This document shows positions 41,026 through 48,043 of a DNA stretch of 48,043 bases, one piece after another. Numbering within the stretch: the stretch's first letter is position 1; each line of letters opens with the position of its first letter. The notes beneath the pieces were generated by a model, which saw only the letters and a program-made list of their open reading frames with translations, had not been told where the DNA came from and made no database searches. The DNA comes from Alphaproteobacteria bacterium (lineage in GTDB: Bacteria; Pseudomonadota; Alphaproteobacteria; UBA6615), in assembly GCA_002727315.1 (NCBI GenBank), contig PBWR01000001.1:1-48043 (forward strand). The letters run 5' to 3'. The translations under genes and the position numbers were made by a program.

Positions 41026-42798
41026 CTATTTCTCTGGGATGACCGGCAGCAGCACATGGGACGGATGGTCCGGCCCGGTGTGCAGGGTCACCGTCTTGCC
41101 ATAGACTTTGAGAGGTCGATTGCCCTTCATTTCGTGCTTGAAGGGCCCGACGCCGTACTGGACGCGGCCCGCGATCATCGGGTCGCCCGGCGTATATCCC
41201 GGCCAGACATAATCGCGCCCGCGCACCGATAAACCCAGCCGGTACCCCTCGGGCAGGACAATCGAGGTCGGCCAGATCTCCACATCGAGCTCGTAGATCT
41301 CTCCCGGTGTGAGCGGCTGCACCTCATCATGGGTATGATACGGTCGGTATGGCAGGGTCTGTTCCTCGTCAAGCTTGCGGTGTGACGCCCGCAGCCAACC
41401 GATCGCGACCGGCGTGTGCGGATCGTTCGCGCCTTTGAAGACGATCTCCTTCAAGTCCGGCGTGAAGACGCGCAGCACCAGGAACAGGTCGGCGTCTTCT
41501 GTTTCCGAAGAGATGAAGAGCTTCGCTGCCACGGGGCCCGTGATCTCGGTCTCCTTTTCCACCGGCGGGGTCAGGAAGGTCAGACCGTCGCCCAGCGCCT
41601 CGTAGGTCGTCGCCGTCGTTTCTTCCATCGGCGCGTCCGCGAGCGTCCGCCCGGCCGGCTCGAGATATTTCTTGGTCCACTCGGTGCGCGGGATCGGCCA
41701 TTCTTCCTCGGCCCGCTCGACATACTTCTCGCCCGGATGCCGCACGAGCAGCTGGACCTTGGGCTGCTTGTCCCAACCGGTGTCCTCGCCCTTGAGGAAA
41801 TGACCGAAGAAGCGCTTCTGCAAATCTATGCCGTAATCCGTGTAGTAATGGGTGAAGTGCTCGAGCCCGTGCATCTCCAGCCATTTCTGGTCGCTGGCCG
41901 AGTTGACAAAACCCTCGGTGTTGCCGCGCGGATGCAGGCCGACCCCGCCCCAGTTGCCCGATGAGAGCAACGGCACATTGATCTTGGAATAGTCGGGAAA
42001 GCGCGCCTTCCAGTAATCATCGACCAGGGGGTGGTCGAGGATGTCCTTGCCGAAATCCCGGCGGTTTTGTGCAAGCTCTTCCTCGGTCAGGGTCTCCGGT
42101 CCGGAAATCCACTCGCCGTTCATCGTGCTCTTGTAACCGTTCTCACCCTTGCCATACTGACGGGGGACGACGGCGGAATTGTACCAGACGGACGGGAAAC
42201 GGCAGGCGATGCCGCCGTGATGGCCCATGTCGCGGTAGAAGTCCGCGGCCCCTTCCCAAACGCACATGGCGGCCAGATGCTTGGGCTGCAGGGATGCCAC
42301 CTGCCACTGGTTCATGCCGTAGTAGGAAATGCCCGAGGTGCCCACCTTGCCGTTCGACCAGGACTGGGTGCCGGCCCAGTTGATGCAGTCGTGAAAATCC
42401 TGCGCCTCACGCGCCGACCAGACATCCAGCACACCCGGCGACCGGCCCGCGCCGCGGGAATCGACGCGAATACAGACATAACCGTCGGGCACCCATTTCT
42501 CGGGATCGACGAGCTCCCAGTTTTGATAGCGGTTCGTCGAACCGGCGAGACAATCGGGATAATCCTCGATCATCTGCTTCCATTGGTGCGGATAACCGTC
42601 CTTCCAGTGCAGCCACTTGCAATAGGGGCCGTAGCTGATGATGACCGGATGCTGACCGTCATCGTCGGGGCGAAAAACGTCGCACCGCAGCACCACGCCG
42701 TCGTCCATCTCGATCGGCACGTCCCAGTCGATGTGAATACCGGCGATCACCTTGTCGTAGTTCTGGCCGATATCGGTATAGATCGTGTCCTCGGTCAC
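41026..42798 (-). CDS. CocE/NonD family hydrolase, paralogue 1
   Basis: A 590-residue CocE/S15-type hydrolase: an alpha/beta-hydrolase core (about 1-350) and a C-terminal jelly-roll domain (about 380-590; PepX_C type). The nucleophile elbow is GISYYG (Ser158); the oxyanion Tyr lies in SYGPYCK near 56-59. A candidate base is in HGLEHFTHYY. The position usually holding the catalytic Asp (GGWYD) reads GNWGG. The start is GTG 42798 with GAGGGGGAAG upstream. These enzymes cleave esters or amides such as acyl amino-acid esters. Last gene of the tandem array. Confidence 0.88.
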   Translation of the reverse strand: MTEDTIYTDIGQNYDKVIAGIHIDWDVPIEMDDGVVLRCDVFRPDDDGQHPVIISYGPYCKWLHWKDGYPHQWKQMIEDYPDCLAGSTNRYQNWELVDPEKWVPDGYVCIRVDSRGAGRSPGVLDVWSAREAQDFHDCINWAGTQSWSNGKVGTSGISYYGMNQWQVASLQPKHLAAMCVWEGAADFYRDMGHHGGIACRFPSVWYNSAVVPRQYGKGENGYKSTMNGEWISGPETLTEEELAQNRRDFGKDILDHPLVDDYWKARFPDYSKINVPLLSSGNWGGVGLHPRGNTEGFVNSASDQKWLEMHGLEHFTHYYTDYGIDLQKRFFGHFLKGEDTGWDKQPKVQLLVRHPGEKYVERAEEEWPIPRTEWTKKYLEPAGRTLADAPMEETTATTYEALGDGLTFLTPPVEKETEITGPVAAKLFISSETEDADLFLVLRVFTPDLKEIVFKGANDPHTPVAIGWLRASHRKLDEEQTLPYRPYHTHDEVQPLTPGEIYELDVEIWPTSIVLPEGYRLGLSVRGRDYVWPGYTPGDPMIAGRVQYGVGPFKHEMKGNRPLKVYGKTVTLHTGPDHPSHVLLPVIPEK

Positions 42799-42813
42799 GG
42801 CACTTCCCCCTCT

Positions 42814-44595
42814 TTATGCGTTTCGTTTCGAACTTTTCGCGGCCGGAATCACCGGTAGCAACAGGTGTGACGGGTGCTTCGGCCCGCAATGGATGGTGAC
42901 GTTGCCGCCATAGACCCGCGCATCGCGGCCGTCATGGATGAACGGCCCGACGCCGGTGAATTCGTTCTTCATGTTCGACAGTTTTCCGCCCGACCCGCCC
43001 GGATACACATAGTCCGTCCCGCGCACGGTCAGCCCCAGCCGGTAACCCGGCGGCACCACGATGGAGGTCGGCCAAATTTCAACGTCGAGCTCGTAGATCC
43101 GGCCCGGTGTCAGCGGCTGTTCCTCGTGATGTGTGTGGTAGGGCTGGTAATTGCGCGATTTCCGTACATCGAGCTTGCGGCGGGAGGCGCGCAACCAACC
43201 CTGGGCAATCGGCGTATGCGGATCGAGCGCGCCCTTGAACGTAATCTCCTTCAGATCCGGTGCAAACAGACGCACCACCAGGAACAGGTCGGCATCACGG
43301 GTCGCGGAGGACGCGAACAATTTCGCCGCCAACGGGCCGGTGATCTCGACCGCCTTGTCCGAGGCCGGCGTCAGGAACGTCACACCGTCACCCAAGCCGG
43401 CATAGGTCGCGGTTTGCTTGCGTTCGAGCTTCCGCGCCGCGAGCGCCCCGGTCCCGGGATCGAGATATGACTTCGTCCACTTGGTGCGCTTGAGAGGCCA
43501 TTCGCGTTCGGCCCGGGGCACAAACGTCTCGCCCGGATGGCGAATATTCAAGAGCACCTTCGGCTGTCGCTTCCAGCCCGTATCCTCGCCCTTCAGGAAG
43601 TGACCGAAGAAGCGTTTCTGCAGATCGAGACCGTAATCGGTGTAGAACTCCGTCCAGTGCTCGCGGCCGTGCATCTCCAGCCATTTCTTCTTCGAGGCCG
43701 CATGCACGAACCCGTTGATATTGCCGCGCGGATGCAGGCCCTGCCCGCCCCAGTTGCCGGCCGACAGCACCGGTACATCGACCTTTGACCAGTCGGCCGA
43801 ACGCCCCCGATACCAGTCATCGTCCAGGGTGCGGGTCAGGAGTTCGCGTGGCAAATCGGTGCGGTTCTTCTTAAGCTGCGCGCGGGTAAACGTCTCGGGA
43901 CCGCAGACCAGATCGCCATGCACAGCGGAGCGCGGGCCGTTCTTGCCCAGACCGTACTGCACGGATTCGACCTGCTTGTCGTACCAGTTGGTCACAAAGG
44001 TCGAGAGGATTCCACCGTGATAGTTGGAATCCCGGTAATAGTCTCCCGCCCCTTCCCACACGCAAAGCGCGGTCAGGTGTTTCGGTTTCAGGGCCGCAAC
44101 ATGCCACTGGTTGATCGCATAATAGGAAATCCCGTTCAGGCCCACCTTGCCGTTCGACCAGGGCTGCACGCCGGCCCATTCGATACAGGCCGCGAAATCG
44201 CGAGTCTCGCGCGGCGAGCGCACATCGACAACCCCCGGCGACCGCCCCGAGCCGCGGGAATCCACGCGGATGACCACATAGCCGTCGGGCACCCACTTTT
44301 CCGGATCCACGACCTCCCAGTTGGCATACTTGTTGGTCGTGCCCTGGGCGACCTCCGGGAAATTCTCGACCATGATGTTCCAGGCGGTCTCGTAACCCTC
44401 CTGGAATGCCAGACCCTTGGCATAGGGTCCGTGGCTCATGATGACCGGGTGCTTGCCCTTCCCCCTGGGGCGAAAGATGTCGGCGCGCAGCACATTGCCG
44501 TCATCCATTTCAAGCGGCACATCCCATTCGATGCGCATGCCGTCGCGCACCTCGGTGCGGTACTGCGGATCGTCCTTGTAGCGGGTCTCCACCAA
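42814..44595 (-). CDS. CocE/NonD family hydrolase, paralogue 2
   Basis: A 593-residue protein with the same design as its neighbours. N-terminal EWDVPLEMDDGNVLRADIFR, nucleophile GISYYA (Ser157), oxyanion SHGPYAK, GNWGG near residue 285 in place of the usual catalytic-acid motif, and HGREHWTEFY as candidate histidine. The C-terminal jelly-roll domain is intact (WLRASRRKLD, LTPGRIYELDVEIWPTS). Most distinct of the four: it has a longer basic tail (KSSKRNA) and the unusual segment YPGGSGGKLSN. 15 bases separate it from paralogue 1 and 14 from paralogue 3, so one transcript is likely. Confidence 0.88.
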   Translation of the reverse strand: MVETRYKDDPQYRTEVRDGMRIEWDVPLEMDDGNVLRADIFRPRGKGKHPVIMSHGPYAKGLAFQEGYETAWNIMVENFPEVAQGTTNKYANWEVVDPEKWVPDGYVVIRVDSRGSGRSPGVVDVRSPRETRDFAACIEWAGVQPWSNGKVGLNGISYYAINQWHVAALKPKHLTALCVWEGAGDYYRDSNYHGGILSTFVTNWYDKQVESVQYGLGKNGPRSAVHGDLVCGPETFTRAQLKKNRTDLPRELLTRTLDDDWYRGRSADWSKVDVPVLSAGNWGGQGLHPRGNINGFVHAASKKKWLEMHGREHWTEFYTDYGLDLQKRFFGHFLKGEDTGWKRQPKVLLNIRHPGETFVPRAEREWPLKRTKWTKSYLDPGTGALAARKLERKQTATYAGLGDGVTFLTPASDKAVEITGPLAAKLFASSATRDADLFLVVRLFAPDLKEITFKGALDPHTPIAQGWLRASRRKLDVRKSRNYQPYHTHHEEQPLTPGRIYELDVEIWPTSIVVPPGYRLGLTVRGTDYVYPGGSGGKLSNMKNEFTGVGPFIHDGRDARVYGGNVTIHCGPKHPSHLLLPVIPAAKSSKRNA

Positions 44596-44609
44596 CGCCC
44601 CCGCCCCGT

Positions 44610-46379
44610 CTACTTGGCGGGAATGATCGGCAGCAACACATAGCCGGCATTGTCGCCGCCCAGATGCACCGTGACATTGTTGTCGAAGACCTCCGGCGGA
44701 CGATCGGTCTCATCGTCATGCAGGAACGGGCCCACGCCGGTGAAAGTGTTCTTCATGTTCGACAGCCCGCTGTTCGGCTCACCGGGATAGACATAGTCAC
44801 AGCCCCGGATCGACAGGCCAAAGCGATAGCCCTTCGGCACCACGATGCCCGTCGAATGGATTTCCACATCGACCTCGTAGACTTCGCCCGGTGTCAGTTC
44901 CTGCAGTTCGTCATGGGTGTGATACGGCGCTGCCTCGGTCGACAATTCCGGGTCGAGCTTACGGTGGGACGCCCGCAGCCAGCCCGAAGCGACCGGTGTG
45001 TGCGGGTCGAGGGCACCGCGAAAGGTGACCTCCTTCATGTCCGACTGGAACACCCGAAGGATGACGAACAGATCTGCGTCCTTGGTGTCCGAGGAAATGT
45101 TGAGCTTCACCGCCATCGGACCACAGATTTCCGTGTCTTCGGAAACAGGGTTCGACAGGAACGTCAAACCATCGCCCATCGCCTCGTAGGTGATCTCGGC
45201 GCTCTCGACGGCAGGTGTTTCCGACAGGATCTGGCCGGCCGGCTCAAGGTGATACGTGGTGAATTCGGTTCGCGCCAACGGCCACTCGTCTTCCGCGCGC
45301 GGTACGAACTTTTCACCGGGGTGACGAACATTCAGTGATACGCGCGGCTGGTCCTTCCAGCCAGAATCGTCACCCTTCAGGAAACAGTCGAAGAACCGCA
45401 TCTGCAGGTCGTTGCCATAGTCCGTGTAGTAAAGCGACCAGTGCTCGAGGCCATGGACCTCGAGCCATTTCTCCTTCGAACCGGCGAGCATGAAGGCGCG
45501 GAAGTTGCCGCGCGGATGCAGCGGCGCACCACCCCAGTTGGCGCAGCTGAGAATCGGCACCTCGATCTTTTCGAGGTCAATGCCACGCTCCGCGAACCAT
45601 TCATCGTCCATCGGGTGAGCCCGCATGGATTCATGCAGGTCGAAACGATTGGCGCCCAGTTCATTGTCGGACAGGGTCTCCGGTCCGGCCGACCACTCGC
45701 CATTGGCCCGCGAGCGGAAACCCCGGTCGCCATAGCCATGCTGGAGCTGCTTGATCTGCATGTCGTACCAGTGGCGTGCGAACGAGGAATAGATGCCGCC
45801 GTGATAGGCGCCCTCGCGGTAATAGTCGGCCGATCCTTCCCATGGGCAGATTGCGGCAAGGTGCCGCGGCCTTAGTGCTGCGACCTGCCACTGGTTGATG
45901 GCGTAGTAGGAAATCCCCGATAGACCGACCTTGCCGTTGGACCAGGGCTGCACCCCGCCCCATTCGACACAATCATAGAAATCCTTGGTTTCGCGGGCAT
46001 TGAAGTGTTCGAGGTAGCCCGGCGAGCGTCCGGCGCCGCGGGAATCGACACGCACAAGGACATAACCGTGCGGCACCCATTTCTCGGGATCGGCGACTTC
46101 CCAGGCCTGGTGGATATTGGTCGAGCCGCGCGGCACGTCCGGATGGTTCTCACACATCAGGTCCCAGCAGGTCTTGTAGATCTCCTCGAAATGGAGGTCC
46201 TTGCCATAGGGGCCGTGAGACATGATGACCGGATACTGGCCGTCATCATCGGGGCGATAGACATTGGCGCGCAGGACGACACCGTCATCCATCTCGATCG
46301 GCACATCCCAGTCGACCCGCATGCCCTCGCGGACCTCGGTCTTGAACAGCGGATCGCCGGTATACTTGATGTCATCCAT
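44610..46379 (-). CDS. CocE/NonD family hydrolase, paralogue 3
   Basis: A 589-residue protein. Nucleophile GISYYA (Ser157), oxyanion SHGPYGK, CANWGGAPLHPRGN near 285 and HGLEHWSLYYTDYG with candidate His. I chose ATG 46379 (MDDIKYTGDP) since GGGGGAAAG lies 5 bases upstream and the longer frame upstream is the antiframe of paralogue 4. It is very similar, over the whole length, to paralogue 4, which points to recent tandem duplication. A 65-base gap follows paralogue 4. Substrate unknown. Confidence 0.88.
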   Translation of the reverse strand: MDDIKYTGDPLFKTEVREGMRVDWDVPIEMDDGVVLRANVYRPDDDGQYPVIMSHGPYGKDLHFEEIYKTCWDLMCENHPDVPRGSTNIHQAWEVADPEKWVPHGYVLVRVDSRGAGRSPGYLEHFNARETKDFYDCVEWGGVQPWSNGKVGLSGISYYAINQWQVAALRPRHLAAICPWEGSADYYREGAYHGGIYSSFARHWYDMQIKQLQHGYGDRGFRSRANGEWSAGPETLSDNELGANRFDLHESMRAHPMDDEWFAERGIDLEKIEVPILSCANWGGAPLHPRGNFRAFMLAGSKEKWLEVHGLEHWSLYYTDYGNDLQMRFFDCFLKGDDSGWKDQPRVSLNVRHPGEKFVPRAEDEWPLARTEFTTYHLEPAGQILSETPAVESAEITYEAMGDGLTFLSNPVSEDTEICGPMAVKLNISSDTKDADLFVILRVFQSDMKEVTFRGALDPHTPVASGWLRASHRKLDPELSTEAAPYHTHDELQELTPGEVYEVDVEIHSTGIVVPKGYRFGLSIRGCDYVYPGEPNSGLSNMKNTFTGVGPFLHDDETDRPPEVFDNNVTVHLGGDNAGYVLLPIIPAK

Positions 46380-46444
46380 TGTCTTTCCCCCATCGAGGCC
46401 CGGTTCGGGCCAGTTCGGTACGCCCTCGACTTTGTTTTCCCGTC

Positions 46445-48043
46445 CTACTTTGCCGGGATGATCGGCAGCAGGACATAGCCGGCATTGTCGCCGCCCAGAT
46501 GCACCGTGACATTGTTGTCGAACACATCCGGCGGGCGATTGCCCGGATCGTCGTGCAGGAACGGGCCGACACCCGTGAAGGTGTTCTTCATGTTCGACAG
46601 CCCGCTGTTCGGCTCGCCAGGATAGACATAGTCGCAACCCTTGATCGACAGGCCGAAGCGATAGCCCTTCGGCACCACGATGCCTGTCGAATGGATTTCC
46701 ACATCGACCTCGTAGACCTCGTCCGGGGTGAGTTCCTGGGCTTCGTCATTGCTGTGAACCGGTGCTGCTTCTGTCGATCGCTCCGGGTCGAGCTTGCGGT
46801 GGGACGCGCGCAGCCAGCCCGAAGCAACCGGTGTGTGCGGATCGAGGGCGCCGCGGAAGGTGATTTCCTTCATGTCCGACTGGAACACCCGCAGGATTAC
46901 GAAAAGATCCGCGTCCTTGGTGTCCGAGGAAATGTTTAGCTTCACCGCCATTGGGCCGCAGATTTCCGTGTCTTCCGCCATGGGATTCGACAGGAAGGTC
47001 AGGCCATCGCCCATCGCCGCATAAGTGACTTCGGCGCTCTCGCTGGCCGGGCTCTCGGACAAGATCTGGCCGGCCGGCTCCAGGTGGTATTTCGTGTACT
47101 CGGTCCGCGGCAGCGGCCAGTCCTCCTCGGCGCGCAGCACGAACTTTTCCCCCGGGTGGCGCACGTTCAGGGACACCCGCGGCTGGTCCTTCCAGCCGGA
47201 ATCGTCGCCCTTCAGATAGCAGTCGAAGAACCGCCACTGCAGGTCGTTGCCATAGTCCGTGTAGTACAGCGACCAGTGCTCGAGCCCGTGCACCTCGAGA
47301 TACCTGTCCTTGGAGCCGGACCGCATGAAACCGTTGAAGTTGCCGCGCGGATGCAGCGGCGCACCGCCCCAGTTGGCGCAACTGAGGACCGGCACCTCTA
47401 TCTTCGACAGATCCGGCGTCAACGACGCGTAATATTCGTCGTCGAACGGATGGGAAATATAGGTCTCGTAGAGATCGTAGCGGTTGGCCGCGCGTTCCTC
47501 GTCGCTCAGGGTTTCCGGACCCGCCGCCAGCTCGCCATTGGCACGCGATGCCCAGCCGCGATCGCCATAACCGTGCTGAATCTTCAGGATCTGCATGTCG
47601 TACCAGTGGCGCGCGAACGAGTCATAAATGCCGTCCTGGTAGGCAAGCTCACGATAGAAATCGTTGAAGCCTTCCCACGGGCAGATCGCCGCCAGGTGCT
47701 TGGGCCTGAGGGCCGCGACCTGCCACTGGTTGACCGCGTAGTAGGATATCCCCGACAGGCCGACCTTGCCGTTGGACCAGGGCTGGACACCGGCCCAGTC
47801 GATGCAGTCGGCGAAATCCTGGGTCTCGCGCGGGCTCCAGTGCTCCAGATAACCCGGCGAGCGCCCGGCACCGCGGGAATCCACCCGGATGACGACATAG
47901 CCCTTGGGCACCCATTTTTCCGGATCGCAGACTTCCCAGCTCTGGTGGATGTTGGTCGAACCCGCCGGCACGTCTGGGTGGTTCTCACACATCAGATCCC
48001 AGCAGGTCTTGTAGATCTCCTCGAAATGGAGGTCCTTGCCATA
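46445..48043 (-). CDS. CocE/NonD family hydrolase, paralogue 4 (5' partial at window edge)
   Basis: The frame is open to the window end, so about 57 N-terminal residues are missing; 532 residues remain, and alignment with paralogue 3 gives a full length of about 589. GISYYA with catalytic Ser, CANWGGAPLHPRGN and HGLEHWSLYY are present, and the jelly-roll part is nearly identical to paralogue 3. It lies first in transcription order of the visible part of the array, so the promoter is outside the window and more copies may exist beyond it. Confidence 0.88.
   Translation of the reverse strand, partial: YGKDLHFEEIYKTCWDLMCENHPDVPAGSTNIHQSWEVCDPEKWVPKGYVVIRVDSRGAGRSPGYLEHWSPRETQDFADCIDWAGVQPWSNGKVGLSGISYYAVNQWQVAALRPKHLAAICPWEGFNDFYRELAYQDGIYDSFARHWYDMQILKIQHGYGDRGWASRANGELAAGPETLSDEERAANRYDLYETYISHPFDDEYYASLTPDLSKIEVPVLSCANWGGAPLHPRGNFNGFMRSGSKDRYLEVHGLEHWSLYYTDYGNDLQWRFFDCYLKGDDSGWKDQPRVSLNVRHPGEKFVLRAEEDWPLPRTEYTKYHLEPAGQILSESPASESAEVTYAAMGDGLTFLSNPMAEDTEICGPMAVKLNISSDTKDADLFVILRVFQSDMKEITFRGALDPHTPVASGWLRASHRKLDPERSTEAAPVHSNDEAQELTPDEVYEVDVEIHSTGIVVPKGYRFGLSIKGCDYVYPGEPNSGLSNMKNTFTGVGPFLHDDPGNRPPDVFDNNVTVHLGGDNAGYVLLPIIPAK

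Noticed and set aside
44610-46637. Longer form of CocE paralogue 3 starting at 46637
   Set aside because: The extra residues are an antiframe of paralogue 4; ATG 46379 has a strong ribosome site and aligns with paralogue 2.
1-48043. CRISPR arrays, insertion sequences, phage genes or tRNAs
   Set aside because: No regularly spaced repeats, transposase motifs, terminal repeats or cloverleaf sequences were seen on either strand.

Overview
The window is a GC-rich stretch of bacterial chromosome, very probably from an alphaproteobacterium. The reasons are the Alph_Pro_TM (TIGR02186) protein at the left edge, a SoeABC-type sulfite dehydrogenase, many acyl-CoA/SDR/TRAP catabolic genes, and codon use strongly biased to G/C at third positions. 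I see no rRNA, tRNA, CRISPR array, insertion sequence, phage gene or replication origin. It looks like a catabolic chromosomal region with operons packed in both directions.

Layout. (1) 1-6.7 kb, plus strand: a truncated Alph_Pro_TM membrane protein, a UspA-type stress protein, soeA-soeB-soeC (cytoplasm-facing, quinone-linked oxidation of sulfite to sulfate) and a PfkB kinase that resembles sulfofructose kinase YihV. This suggests organosulfonate breakdown releasing sulfite. (2) 6.6-9.6 kb, minus: an MlaF-like ABC ATPase, mmsA interrupted by an in-frame stop, and a flavin reductase. (3) 9.6-10.4 kb: an AT-rich gap with a good promoter driving an 80-residue two-helix membrane protein with its own terminator. 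(4) 10.5-13.9 kb, plus: an alpha/beta hydrolase, a DmdB-like acyl-CoA ligase and a nitroreductase. (5) 13.9-19.7 kb, minus: hyuA-hyuB-SDR-MFS operon for a cyclic amide or related substrate, followed by a decayed Lrp/AsnC regulator. (6) 20.1-22.9 kb, plus: an HSL-type esterase, an MhpD-like hydratase and a zinc alcohol dehydrogenase. (7) 22.9-28.7 kb: a minus-strand SDR/acyl-CoA dehydrogenase/APH-kinase operon divergent from enoyl-CoA hydratase plus PaaI-type thioesterase, then a rhodanese-like protein lacking its cysteine and an ACMSD-type amidohydrolase. (8) 28.8-31.9 kb, minus: a complete TRAP transporter with promoter, internal hairpin and terminator. (9) 32.2-36.9 kb, minus: enoyl-CoA hydratase, acyl-CoA dehydrogenase, acyl-CoA ligase and an alpha/beta hydrolase, a second activation/beta-oxidation set. 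(10) 37-38.2 kb: a poorly understood region with a damaged small gene, a strong minus-strand terminator and coding-like or ncRNA-like sequence. (11) 38.2-41.0 kb, plus: an SDR, hmgA with a MarR-like palindrome upstream, and a methyltransferase with a large internal deletion. (12) 41.0-48.0 kb, minus: four tandem CocE/NonD-type hydrolase paralogues, the last cut by the window edge.

Taken together the genes import organic acids (TRAP, MFS), open esters, amides or lactams (CocE array, HyuAB, hydrolases), activate acids to CoA thioesters, and run beta-oxidation and aromatic-ring end-steps. Sulfite oxidation feeds electrons to the quinone pool.

The most unusual property is the number of apparent lesions: a stop in mmsA, a frameshift/deletion at the 3' end of the PfkB gene, an internal deletion in the methyltransferase, a remnant AsnC gene, and single-base-type losses of key cysteines in SoeA and in the rhodanese-like protein. 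Either this genome is in early decay (for example a host-associated lineage) or the assembly is imperfect; the sequence alone cannot decide.
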